A stretch of DNA of 64,000 nucleotides from Perkinsela sp. pyNocScin1 (Eukaryota > Euglenozoa > Kinetoplastea > Prokinetoplastida > Perkinselidae). Shown one piece after another: positions 19,582 to 28,412 of the stretch. The notes beneath the pieces were generated by a model. It worked only from the letters and a program-made list of their open reading frames with translations. It searched no databases and was not told the DNA's origin. Positions within the stretch are counted from its first letter, which is position 1, and every line of letters starts with the position of its first letter. The DNA is taken from NCBI GenBank assembly GCA_964019655.1, contig CAXHTR010000004.1, positions 558,001 to 622,000 of the forward strand. The letters are read 5' to 3'. Position numbers and translations under genes: made by a program.

Positions 19582-20867
19582 CTAGTCTGCCCTGACCCTC
19601 AGTTTCTTATTATTCATAGAGACTGAAATATTTGTCCGCCTTGTATCAATATCTTTCAAGTTTTGGTGAAATCGCAAGATTTTCAGTTCGATTTCACCAC
19701 AAAGATTCGCGTTCATGGAAAGGTTCAGAATTTCAAGTGATCGTGGAAATCTCGCAAATGTTACTTTCCCGGGAATTGATTGTGCGATACGTCAACAGCT
19801 GTAAGAGATTCTTTATTCAAAAGTACGTCGAAATTCAATTCTCCATTAAAGTGATTCTTTTGAAGATGCAAGCTTCTGATGCATTCAGATATGCTTGAGA
19901 AGCTAACCGTTGATTCGAAATTGTTGTTGCTGATATTTAATTCGTACAGATAAGGCGATAATTTGTCAAAATCAAGGGACCCGAAAAAATCATTATTGCT
20001 CAGATAGAGATACTCCAAGCCGTCGCCTAATCTTTCCAAGAAAATATTCCCTTGTAAGCCGTTTGAAGAGACATTGAATGACGAGTAGTAGGGTTTACAA
20101 TCTTTCTCCACTGTGCGAAGCTGAATTAACCTTGTAAATTTGTTCGATGCAAGATCCAACCATTCTAATTCGGGTCCAACTTTGCGCAGATCGACTGATC
20201 CCTCAAAAGAATTGTGTGAAATATCAAGCGATTCGAACATATGAGATATTCCTGTAAAGTCAATTTCTCCACTCAGACGATTGTGATTCAAATACAGACC
20301 TACGAGAAGATCTGGTAAAGCTCTTAGATTGATTCTACCGAAAAATTCATTCTTACCGAGATCAAGTTCTTTCAGACGTCCGTTCGGAAGATCCTTGAGT
20401 GCAAGTGTTCCTTGAAGGCTGTTTTTGTACAGTGAAACAGTTTCGATCAGAGGAGAAAAATATTTAGCGTCAATTGTTCCCACGAGATGCGAGCGTGTAA
20501 GATTAAGAGTTTTTATTTCAGACGGAAGGGATTGAATATCAATACTTTGCTCGAGTTGAAAACTATCAATTTCCAATGTCTGCACATTATTCGGGAGAAG
20601 ATTGAGCCTAAGATAAGCTTTTTTAATAATTCGATTCCCATAGTTCGAAAAACGAATCGCAGTTACATTTCCATCTGCATCGGATGTAACTCCATGCCAC
20701 GTTGTGTAGTCCGTGTAATTCCCGAGCTCATCCTGAAATCTGCTCTTGTCGTTAAAATTGTCAACAAACATTTCCATTTGCGTCTGCTGGGAGAGAAGAA
20801 GTGGGTCCAAGCGGCTAAGATTGCTGAGATCATCTGCTGCCAAAACGCTGATCGTAAGATTCATCAT
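19582..20867 (-). pseudogene. A-long LRR gene with a 3' frameshift
   Basis: The ATG at 20867 gives M-M-N-L-T-I-S-V-L-A-A then D-D, one of the best signal peptides in the window. L-S-R-L-D-P-L-L-L-S-Q-Q-T-Q-M-E-M-F and Y-T-D-Y-T-T-W follow, then about 11 LRRs. The frame stops at 19761-19763 in the middle of a repeat (N-Q-F-P-G-K). One frame over, the missing continuation is present: V-T-F-A-R-F-P-R-S-L-E-I-L-N-L and a tail ending at a stop at 19582-19584. A single missing T near 19772 explains the break. It could be a real lesion or a sequence error; the rest is intact. It is more AT-rich than its neighbours. Confidence 0.8.
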
Positions 20868-20958
20868 TATTAAGATTGCTGATTGAAAGTTTAGAATTTT
20901 GGACAATCCTTTCCTAAAATTCCTGTGTCTGTTTCTACTATCAAATGTATCTTTCCTT

Positions 20959-22341
20959 CTAGATATGCACTTCAGCCCCTCTACTTTGGATTTTCCTATC
21001 GAAGAGATTTTCCCTCAGGTCGAGCTTCAACGTGAATGGCAGGGACGATATATCCACTGCCCCCGAAAGTCGGTTGCACTGCAGACCAAGCTCACGCATT
21101 GTATCCGGCAGTGCACTCAACTCAACGCTCCCCGAAAAAGAATTTTCATAGAGAAGGAGCTCCTGCATAACTTCAGGAAGACTTGTCAAGTCTAGCGTCC
21201 CCGAGAGCGAGTTCTTGTGAAGCCAAAGCATCTTCATTCCGACAGGAAGGCCTGACAGATTTATTTCCCCTGACAGGTAATTCCGATGCAGGCGGAGGTC
21301 AACAAGGCGAGCCACGAGCCCAGTGAGCTGAACAGACCCTTGCAGCATATTCCACGCACACTCGAACTCAACCATACCACGCGGCAGGTCCTCGAGTTGA
21401 AGAGTACCAAAAACACCAGCTTCGCTCAGGTGTATGCGCTGTAAATCAACCGGCAGTGCTTTGATGTCGAGCGTCGCATTCAGCCGACATCTACGCATGG
21501 ATGCCTCCTGAAGCCCTGTGGGTACACTCCGTATGACGACCCCAAGCCGATTGTTGTGAATGCTGAGGAATTTCAAGCTTCTACCGAGGCAGGAAAAGTC
21601 CACAGTACCCTGCAGATCGTTTTCGGAGATGTCAATATATGTCAGGCTGTCCGGCATTTTTTCGAACGCTATGACCCCATTCAATTTGTTCCCATTGAGC
21701 ATGAGATCTTGCATCGATTCTGATATATCTGTAAGCGCAAGCGTCCCTGAGAGATTGTTCCACGAGGCGTAGAGCACGGCCGTCTGCGGTGGAATGTCGC
21801 GTATTGACAGAGTACCCTCAAGTTCGTTCTCTTGCACTCGAATCTGGGTCACAGTCCGCGGGAGGTCAATCATATGAATTTGACCTGTGAGTGCATTCTC
21901 CGAAATGTCGAAGATCTTGAGGCCACTTGGATAAGTTGAATGCTCGAGGGGTTTGCCGCACACCTTGGTGCCCCACACGTAGAAATTCTCGAGATTCTCA
22001 GGCATGCAAGAAAAATCGATTGTGCCAAATACTTTGAGATTTTGAATGATGACCTGGCGGACAGTGCGTGGGAGAAACTCGAAAAAGAGCGTGCCCTCAA
22101 GTGGCTCTGGGAGACTCTCAGGTCTCCACATGATTTCGCTGACCTCATCATGAGTTCGAAGCACGATGCCTGGCCACTCGTTGAGCTCTTTGAAATAGCT
22201 ATTTTCGTCGTTGAATAAAGATTTGTCAGAGATTCCCTCGACAAACATCTCCATGAGGGCCTGCTGAGAAAGCGTGCTGTATTCGAGGCGGCCAAGGTCG
22301 CTGCACACGTGAATAGGCAAAGAAACGAGAATGGATAGCAT
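20959..22341 (-). CDS. Secreted LRR protein, A-long
   Basis: A 460-residue protein from the ATG at 22341, in the usual leader context (M-L-S-I-L-V-S-L-P-I-H-V-C); upstream in-frame ATGs exist, up to 22425. The signature is L-G-R-L-E-Y-S-T-L-S-Q-Q-A-L-M-E-M-F-V-E-G, then Y-F-K-E-L-N-E-W. There is no paired-Cys cap. About 15 LRRs follow, many of them highly regular (N-x-L-S-G-E-I, N-x-L-S-G-T-L). The protein ends with a short basic tail after the last repeat. It stands next to 19582-20867, also A-long. Confidence 0.88.
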   Translation of the reverse strand: MLSILVSLPIHVCSDLGRLEYSTLSQQALMEMFVEGISDKSLFNDENSYFKELNEWPGIVLRTHDEVSEIMWRPESLPEPLEGTLFFEFLPRTVRQVIIQNLKVFGTIDFSCMPENLENFYVWGTKVCGKPLEHSTYPSGLKIFDISENALTGQIHMIDLPRTVTQIRVQENELEGTLSIRDIPPQTAVLYASWNNLSGTLALTDISESMQDLMLNGNKLNGVIAFEKMPDSLTYIDISENDLQGTVDFSCLGRSLKFLSIHNNRLGVVIRSVPTGLQEASMRRCRLNATLDIKALPVDLQRIHLSEAGVFGTLQLEDLPRGMVEFECAWNMLQGSVQLTGLVARLVDLRLHRNYLSGEINLSGLPVGMKMLWLHKNSLSGTLDLTSLPEVMQELLLYENSFSGSVELSALPDTMRELGLQCNRLSGAVDISSLPFTLKLDLRENLFDRKIQSRGAEVHI

Positions 22342-22844
22342 TGAACTGTGAGAGAATAGTGAAAAATAAATGACATTTATTGGATGTGATATGACAACAG
22401 CTCGTGTCGTTCTTAAGCAGATCATAACGTTTTGAAAATGTTTGTATTGGCCCCATATTTCACTCGCCGTTCCCAGGCCTAAAAATCAGATTGGATTGAA
22501 AATTTTAGACTGTCACCCAAAAAATCCAATCTTCTTTTTCATGGATGTAACGCTTGTAATACTTCGACTCGTTACATTCCCAATAAGAGATGAAATCTTC
22601 ATATATACGCATCATGGCTATGAAAATTTATTTTGATGATTTTCTGCGTTGTTTTCGAACTTACTGGTAATCTGCCTTCATCCATGCTTATTGTAAGACT
22701 TTTGCGTCATGTTCCTACACATTGTATTGTACGATGATACAATTACATAAGAGTGTTTGGCTGCTCATTCGTGCATATCACCTTTGATCACCAGTACGAC
22801 GAATTTTGTATCTTATTTTTTAAATGATGTCTCATACTTCTCTA
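22342..22844. other. Intergenic stretch, nothing recognised
   Basis: About 500 bases with no gene supported. The sequence is AT-rich, with short frames on both strands lacking LRR, cap or leader motifs. Confidence 0.45.
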
Positions 22845-23786
22845 TCAATCACTCTCTACTTTCCTCGTGGTCTCCTTGGAGATCTTTATCTTATCGCAGG
22901 GCACCTCTCTCCCATTAGCGTCTACGATTCTGCCGATGGTATTGCCGCGCAGCGACACAATTTTGACGCCGAAATTCGCCCGTACAGTTTCTTGCACAAT
23001 CAAATTGTCTTGAAGGTAAAGCGAGACGTTTTCGCGCAGGTGCTGTATGCCATTCACGCACGAGATTTCGTTTTCACTCAAAGCGAGCATGCGGAGCGAC
23101 GCTGGCAGGGCGCCAACGTCGACGGTCCCCGAAATTTTATTTGCTTCCAGAGTGATCTGTTGAATGCGCGTTGGAAGCCCATCGAGTCGAATAGTTCCCG
23201 TAATGGCATTGTTGTCGGCATAAAGTTCCTGGAGCGCTTTTGGAAGATTCGTCAAGCAAATACCTCCTGAAAATCGATTGACGTCAAAGTTCGCAGTGAC
23301 CAGCGACCGTGGCAGCTGCGTCAGGTCAAGACTGCCACGCAGAGAGTTGAAGTTGAGCCATAGTTCTTCAAGCGTTTCTGGTAGTTGGCACAGGTTGACA
23401 CTGCCCGAAAAGTTATTCTGCGTCACTTTAAACTTTCGCATCTGCGGCGGTAAGTTGGAGAGATTCAGCGATCCAGAGGCGCTGCAACGTTCGATTGACA
23501 ACGTCGTGAGTGTAAGTGGTAGAAACTGCATGTCCATAGTGCCTGTGCATAACCTCTGGAACCAGAATATAGCAGTCACGCTTTCTTCCTGAAAGCTGAG
23601 TCCGTTCCATGTACTGATTGGTCGGAAATCGCCTTCGTCGTCCTGGAATTGAGAGCGAAACTCCACCTCAGCGACAAAGAGTTCCATCAAGGTTTGATCT
23701 GGTAGTGTGGAAATATTCACTCTCAGTAGGCCATCGGTGTCAGCTAGATGGAAAAGAAGCGCCTGGTAGACGTAGGATGTGCGCAT
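22845..23786 (-). CDS. Secreted LRR protein, A-medium
   Basis: A 313-residue protein with leader M-R-T-S-Y-V-Y-Q-A-L-L-F-H-L-A then D-T-D. The G-R-L-D box has diverged to L-L-R-V-N, but S-T-L-P-D-Q-T-L-M-E-L-F remains. The cap is reduced to S-T-W-N-G-L-S-F, with both cysteines lost. Seven to eight LRRs follow, the last being N-E-I-S-C-V-N-G. The tail has V-S-L-R-G-N-T-I-G-R-I-V-D-A-N-G-R-E, equivalent to the D-E-x-G motif, and then a basic K-I-K-I-S-K-E-T-T-R-K end. Confidence 0.87.
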   Translation of the reverse strand: MRTSYVYQALLFHLADTDGLLRVNISTLPDQTLMELFVAEVEFRSQFQDDEGDFRPISTWNGLSFQEESVTAIFWFQRLCTGTMDMQFLPLTLTTLSIERCSASGSLNLSNLPPQMRKFKVTQNNFSGSVNLCQLPETLEELWLNFNSLRGSLDLTQLPRSLVTANFDVNRFSGGICLTNLPKALQELYADNNAITGTIRLDGLPTRIQQITLEANKISGTVDVGALPASLRMLALSENEISCVNGIQHLRENVSLYLQDNLIVQETVRANFGVKIVSLRGNTIGRIVDANGREVPCDKIKISKETTRKVESD

Positions 23787-23899
23787 TTTTCAAGCTAAAA
23801 ACTATTACAATGACTATTCAAGTACTTCTCTCTTAACCAGGAGCTCATATGAAGTGATAAACTATTTTGCTTTCTTCCCGAGCATTTCGTATCAATCTT

Positions 23900-24743
23900 C
23901 TACAGCTTTCGCCTGATTTCGAGAAAATCGTCTTTGCCACGAACAGTGATGCTCGTATCACCTGCACTTCTTATCGGGTGAAAAGAATTTCCGCTGATGC
24001 GAATAGCACATCCGTACGGAATGTCACCCAGCACCAGCGGCTCTTCCTGAAAATTGTTGCCCTCCAGATAGAGCACAGCCAGTAATTCGGGAAAGCGGCT
24101 GACTGTCACAGCGCCACAGAAAGAATTCTTTTCAAGTGCCAATCGCTGTAGCGACTCGAGCTGCCAAAGACTAGTCAAGTCAATGCTTCCCGTAAAATTA
24201 TTGCTGGAGGTGTCGACAGCAACGAGTGCACGAGGTGCCATCGCAATAGCAAAACTTCCTGAAAATTTGTTTCTGGAGATGACGAGTAAGCGTTAATCTT
24301 TTGGTATGTTTTCAACATCAAATTTTCCTTCAAATCGATTGAAACGGATATTGAATTCCTCGAGGCTTCGTGGTAGGTCATTCGTTTCAACTGCGCTCGC
24401 AAGCTCGAGCTCTGGCAATAACAGGTGTGTGAGGCCTGGCGGAGCGAACTTAAAGTCAATAAAGCCCCCAGGATGCAACGAATTCAAGTCATCTGCTTCA
24501 TTGCGCATCCACTCTGGTTCCCTACCCCAGTCTATGTGGCAAACTTTCTCGCTGTCACTTGAAAGTTTCACGCCAATCCATAGCGAAATATCTTTGAAGT
24601 TGCTATAGTCGGTTTTGGAACCCTGTGGAATCGAAGATATCGGACACAAAGAGCTCCATGCGTGTCTAATCGCTCATAGAGTCCAGGTCAGCGCGGGCAC
24701 AGTGGTCTGCTGTGGTGATGAAGAGTACGGGAAACACATGCAT
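23900..24743 (-). pseudogene. Broken copy of the neighbouring A-IAKD-like gene
   Basis: The ATG at 24743 opens M-H-V-F-P-V-L-F-I-T-T-A-D-H-C-A-R-A-D, matching the leader of 24883-25716. A TAG (24666-24668 on the plus strand) replaces the Gln of D-Q-T-R-M-E-L. A frameshift follows, then an open segment with L-H-P-G-G-F-I-D-F-K-F-A-P-P-G-L and two LRRs. After another break the C-terminal half resumes with S-S-N-N-F-T-G-S-I-D-L and ends G-K-D-D-F-L-E-I-R-R. The whole length is collinear with 24883-25716, so it is a tandem duplicate that has lost function. Confidence 0.88.
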
Positions 24744-24882
24744 CTTTTCATATGAGGCAATTTTGATACTACAATACGAGTCTTTCGATGAGATCGGAAG
24801 AAAAAATTTTCACAATGAATCCACACTCTTGCACCGTTTTCGTTTTATAGTATATTTATAAAAAGATAGCAGCCTTCTTCAT

Positions 24883-25716
24883 TCATGCTCTTTTTATTTC
24901 AATGAAGTCGTCCCTTCCCTGAACATCGATATTTCCATCACCGACGTGCTGCACCGGCTGGAATGCCTTAAACCCTATCCGAACAGTGCAACCATAAGGA
25001 ATGTCACCAAGCACCAGCGGAGCAAATATGAAAGAATTTCCCTCGAGCGACAGCATTTCTAATGAATATGGGAAGCGATGAATTTTCACAGCGCCACAAA
25101 ATTGGTTCCCATTGAGTGCGATTTTTTGCAATGCCTGGGGCTTATAAAGCTCAGAAAAGTCAAGATTTCCAGAAAAATAGTTCCTCGAGGCATCAATGAC
25201 AACGATCCCAAGCGGAATAGCTTCGATCGCGAATCCCCCTGAAAATTTGTTTCTGGATACGTCGAGAAATCGTAAATTCTGTGGTAGCTGTTCAACATCA
25301 AAGGGCCCTGCAAACTGATTGAATTGGATTTTTAATTCGGTTAGGTCTCTCGGCAGGTCACTCGTGTCCACAGTGCCATTGAGATCGAGACTCGGCAGTA
25401 GCAGGTGGGTTAGGCTCAATGGTGTAAACTTGAGGTTAATAGATCCTCCAGGCCACAGTTCTTTCGACTCACCTTGACCGATGTGTATCCAATCTGGCTC
25501 AATGCCCCAGTCAATTTTTTTGATTGCATCGTCATCTATGTTCATGGTGACTCCGCGCCATTCGGCAATGTCCTTAAAATCCCCTGTAGCGTCTTTAAAC
25601 CTTCCGGAATCGAAAAGATGAGCGACAAGGAGCTCCATTCGTGTTTGTTCATTCATAGAATGAGGGTCGAATCGGGCGCAGTGATCAGCAGCGATGGTGA
25701 TTGCGATGAAAGGCAT
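24883..25716 (-). CDS. Secreted LRR protein, A-IAKD-like
   Basis: A 277-residue protein with leader M-P-F-I-A-I-T-I-A-A then D-H-C-A-R-F-D and M-N-E-Q-T-R-M-E-L-L-V. The D-V-G-I-A-K-D box is replaced by D-S-G-R-F-K-D, and the Trp cap region is A-E-W-R-G-V without cysteines. A W-P-G-G-S-I-N-L-K-F-T-P segment opens six LRRs. The end, P-L-V-L-G-D-I-P-Y-G-C then G-R-D-D-F-I-E-I-K-R, is shared only with the adjacent pseudogene. Ala-Ala-Asp at the end of the leader fits signal-peptidase cleavage. Confidence 0.88.
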   Translation of the reverse strand: MPFIAITIAADHCARFDPHSMNEQTRMELLVAHLFDSGRFKDATGDFKDIAEWRGVTMNIDDDAIKKIDWGIEPDWIHIGQGESKELWPGGSINLKFTPLSLTHLLLPSLDLNGTVDTSDLPRDLTELKIQFNQFAGPFDVEQLPQNLRFLDVSRNKFSGGFAIEAIPLGIVVIDASRNYFSGNLDFSELYKPQALQKIALNGNQFCGAVKIHRFPYSLEMLSLEGNSFIFAPLVLGDIPYGCTVRIGFKAFQPVQHVGDGNIDVQGRDDFIEIKRA

Positions 25717-25829
25717 TTGTACGAATCAATAGTTTTCAAAGAAATCTGAACTTGAATAAATCTTTTACGTATTATGTTCTTTTATGAATTCTATTTCTTT
25801 GAATGATAATGGAAAATGCTTTGATTCGC

Positions 25830-26714
25830 CTATTCATCATATTCCTCTAACAAAACTGCAAATTCACGGTCATGGGCGTTTTGCGCGATTACGGCATCTT
25901 CCCAAGCATGCGTGTTGCCCTTTTCATCAACGACCACACGAATCGTATTCATATGGAGGTGAAGATAAATTTCGTCATCTGTTTCCTGAAGGACTATTGT
26001 GCCACTCATTGGATTATCAATCATCGATAAATTTCGAAAGCTTTCGGGGATATGAAGGAAGCGAAGGTCGCCGAAAAAACCGTTCCGTGCGAGGTATATG
26101 CCCTCCATTGACGCTGGTAAGTGCGAAATGCAAACTGAACCCGAGAGCATGTTTCGCTGTAAGCAGAGCTGTGTCATGGATCTCGGGAGACTATCAAGCG
26201 ATATATCTCCTTCAAACTTGTTGAAGCTGCCGTCAAAAATGCAAAGTCTATCAGGCAGCTCGGATAGCTCGAGACTTCCACTGAAAGAATTCGTGCTCAC
26301 ATCGAAGCGGTCTCTCATGCTGCTCGGTATCGATTTCAGGCACAGTGGCCCGTGCAGGCAGTTCTCGAATACCATAAAAAACTCGAGGTTATTCGGCAGT
26401 ACAGCTGTATTTAACGTTCCATGAACTTTGCCCCTGTGGATTGAAAAGAAAGCGACAAGCGGTGGAATGAATTCAAATGGAAACTGCTTTGGTGCAAACG
26501 TGCGGAATTCAACATCAATCGTCGTCGGCCTGTCATCTTTGCACTCGATGCCTTCCCAATCACACTTGTCTATGAAGTTTTGATTCTCGTCCCAAAAATC
26601 CCTTTTATATTTTTCTTGCATGCCGTCAAAGAGCATTTCCATGAGCGCTTGATCAGAGAGTGATTCGTAATCGAGTCGGCCGAGCGCTGGGTCAATGGAG
26701 ATAATCGGAAGCAT
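25830..26714 (-). CDS. Secreted LRR protein, A-medium
   Basis: About 294 residues from the ATG at 26714 (M-L-P-I-I-S-I-D-P-A-L-G-R-L-D); an in-frame ATG at 26747 would add 11 residues. It has S-L-S-D-Q-A-L-M-E-M-L-F-D-G-M and a complete cap, C-D-W-E-G-I-E-C. F-P-F-E-F-I-P-P opens seven LRRs. The tail reads I-R-V-V-V-D-E-K-G-N-T-H-A-W-E, a clear D-E-x-G-x-x-H motif. The closest relative is 60651-61526 in the right block, which shares the entry segment and the H-A-W-E tail. Confidence 0.9.
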   Translation of the reverse strand: MLPIISIDPALGRLDYESLSDQALMEMLFDGMQEKYKRDFWDENQNFIDKCDWEGIECKDDRPTTIDVEFRTFAPKQFPFEFIPPLVAFFSIHRGKVHGTLNTAVLPNNLEFFMVFENCLHGPLCLKSIPSSMRDRFDVSTNSFSGSLELSELPDRLCIFDGSFNKFEGDISLDSLPRSMTQLCLQRNMLSGSVCISHLPASMEGIYLARNGFFGDLRFLHIPESFRNLSMIDNPMSGTIVLQETDDEIYLHLHMNTIRVVVDEKGNTHAWEDAVIAQNAHDREFAVLLEEYDE

Positions 26715-26876
26715 TGTTTGAACAGACTTAAAAGTAAGAGGGATCACTTACTGGAAATGAGGGTTGTATCATAAGAACCCCCTCATCAAATCTTGAATTG
26801 CTTGTTATAATGATAAATTATGGTACCTATACATTAGCACTTCCGTCAGTATCGCACTTCCCTACGTATCGCCCTG

Positions 26877-27659
26877 TCAGTGGACTTCCGTGATTATCGC
26901 TTCCACGATCGCTCGACCCTTCGCATAGCCCCGGAGATCTTCGTTCCTGATCCCATCCTTCGACTTTCTGTTCTTGCATGAAATTCGAGGGTCAACCTTG
27001 CCACCGTGCAAACTGGCAATGACGGCCTTTGCCGAGTTGCTATCGACTCGCACATGGACCTTTTCGAGCCCATTGGGCAGGCATGCATTATCCACACTCA
27101 CGCGCTGAATGAACTTGGAGTATCCGAGATGGAGAATTCGAAGGTTTGGTGGGAGCCACTCGATGACTACGAAATTAAAAATTGGTGTTCGGATGTCGAT
27201 CTTTGCCTCTTCCAGCGTATAGGGGAGGTCTGCGGTGTGGAAGGATTTCTTGTCCCATGTCGGTATTTCGTTCACGACTGTGTTCATAATGAGCACAAAT
27301 CGCAGATCCCTCGGAAGGTCCCTGAGAAGGAAACGTTGCATTCGTGCGTAGGTGATGTGTATAGTCTGCACTGTTTGTGGAAGCATGTGGAAAACCATCG
27401 AAAATGCATTACGCTTTGCTAAGACAACGACGGTCACTGTACCATCCGTACACTCGACGTTGCGCCACGTGCAGGAGTCATCTTGGGACGAAGTCGCCCG
27501 CAGTGCGTAGTGCCACCAGTTTTGCCGGATATTCGTCGGCAAGACAAAGGTTTGTGTCATTAGGGACTGCTGCATTGCAGTGGTGGAGGGGTTTGTGGAT
27601 GGAGGCGTGTCTGAAGATTGAAAGAGGCAGGTAAGCAGAAAGGCTTTGTCGAAGTGCAT
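26877..27659 (-). CDS. Secreted LRR protein, subfamily B
   Basis: A 260-residue protein with leader M-H-F-D-K-A-F-L-L-T-C-L-F-Q-S. A Pro/Thr-rich spacer precedes the cap C-T-W-R-N-V-E-C-T-D-G, in which the usual Gly is Asn. Degenerate repeats follow: L-P-Q-T-V, L-P-R-D-L-R-F-V, L-P-Y-T-L-E-E and L-P-P-N-L-R-I-L. The C-terminus is basic and repeat-free. The D-G-W motif of the typical B gene is missing. It is an isolated B gene among A genes, so B members are not confined to one cluster. A partial hAT element lies just upstream. Confidence 0.85.
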   Translation of the reverse strand: MHFDKAFLLTCLFQSSDTPPSTNPSTTAMQQSLMTQTFVLPTNIRQNWWHYALRATSSQDDSCTWRNVECTDGTVTVVVLAKRNAFSMVFHMLPQTVQTIHITYARMQRFLLRDLPRDLRFVLIMNTVVNEIPTWDKKSFHTADLPYTLEEAKIDIRTPIFNFVVIEWLPPNLRILHLGYSKFIQRVSVDNACLPNGLEKVHVRVDSNSAKAVIASLHGGKVDPRISCKNRKSKDGIRNEDLRGYAKGRAIVEAIITEVH

Positions 27660-27709
27660 TGTATCTTCGTGTGAAAGATGATGGATATTGTATATTGTGC
27701 AATATATTG

Positions 27710-27970
27710 TGAGACAGTGAAAATCAAATCAAAACGATGAGCAATGAAATTACAGTAATCTATAGGAATCATGGCTTCAAATGCTTTGTCTCAAAGCATA
27801 AGTGGCAACGAGTTTGCATAGAAAACAAAGTTAAGCATGGAGACAGCACACAGCCGTCCCGTCCCTTCGGGACGGGACGGCAAGCTTCCACACCTTATTC
27901 AAGGGGTGTAAAATTCAGGTCCTCCCACACCCCTTGGGGTGTGAATCGAAAAAAACGACCAGAAGGCCTG
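27710..27970 (+). mobile_element. Partial non-autonomous hAT element (right end)
   Basis: From about 27710 to 27970 the sequence aligns with the right half of the 592 bp element at 45381-45972. Shared parts are AATCATG, TATGGAGACAG-like and ACAGCCGT stretches, a C/G hairpin with its loop at about 27863, GGCAAGCTTCCACA, a CACACCCC/GGGGTGTG hairpin, and GTGTGAATCGAAAAAAACG. The last 13 bases differ but have the same length and end in CCTG, so 27970 is the probable terminus (CAGGCCTTCTGG when read inward). The left end was not found; the copy looks truncated. It lies 24 bases beyond the stop of the split LRR gene. Confidence 0.7.
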
Positions 27971-27993
27971 CTATAAATCCATTGTTACTTCGC

Positions 27994-28118
27994 TCAACGA
28001 GGTATCTCATTCAGCATGCGCCCCATATCTGGGTGCTCGTCTCCCCGCTCGTCCAACACTCTCGAAATCCTATTGCCCATCAGAATGACGACACTCGCGT
28101 ATTCCCTTGGGACTACAG
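27994..28118 (-). pseudogene. Detached 3' end of the LRR gene split by the hAT element
   Basis: Read on the minus strand from the insertion point, the sequence continues the LRR gene at 30828-31560 in the same frame. It gives V-V-P-R-E-Y-A-S-V-V, then N-R-I-S-R-V-L-D-E-R-G-D-E-H, the family's D-E-x-G-x-x-H tail, and stops at a TGA (27994-27996). The 8 bases at 28111-28118 are the target duplication. This proves that the transposon landed inside a formerly continuous coding region. Confidence 0.9.
28111..28118. repeat. Left 8 bp target-site duplication of the hAT element
   Basis: GACTACAG, identical to 30828-30835. On the minus strand it reads CTGTAGTC and belongs to the codons of G-V-A-V-V in the interrupted LRR gene. 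Confidence 0.95.
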
Positions 28119-28133
28119 CAGGGCTGCCGCGAA
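28119..28133 (+). repeat. Left terminal inverted repeat of the hAT element
   Basis: CAGGGCTGCCGCGAA, a perfect inverse match to 30813-30827. CAG at the outer tip is typical of hAT ends. Confidence 0.95.
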
Positions 28134-28412
28134 CCGGGTGACCACCCGAAACCGGGTGAAAGAGGGCTGCCGGAAAAATCTGTCACCCGGGACACGGGTG
28201 AAAAATTTGAAATTTTTTTATGGATCGCATGAGAAGAATCAATAAAGAAGTGAATTTTTTTTGACAACAGCAATCGAACGCGTGGATTTGTACAAAACCC
28301 CTTGAAATACACTCAATTTTTATTTCTTCGGGCGATACAAAGGAAAGAAACAAGTAAGTTGCTCTACAAATCGCTAAATTTTTGCATTTGAAAGATAATC
28401 AAAGCTAAGAAA

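Noticed and set aside
19582-20867. Introns as explanation for the frame breaks
   Set aside because: The breaks are single bases or short duplications without GT-AG segments, and dozens of family members are uninterrupted.
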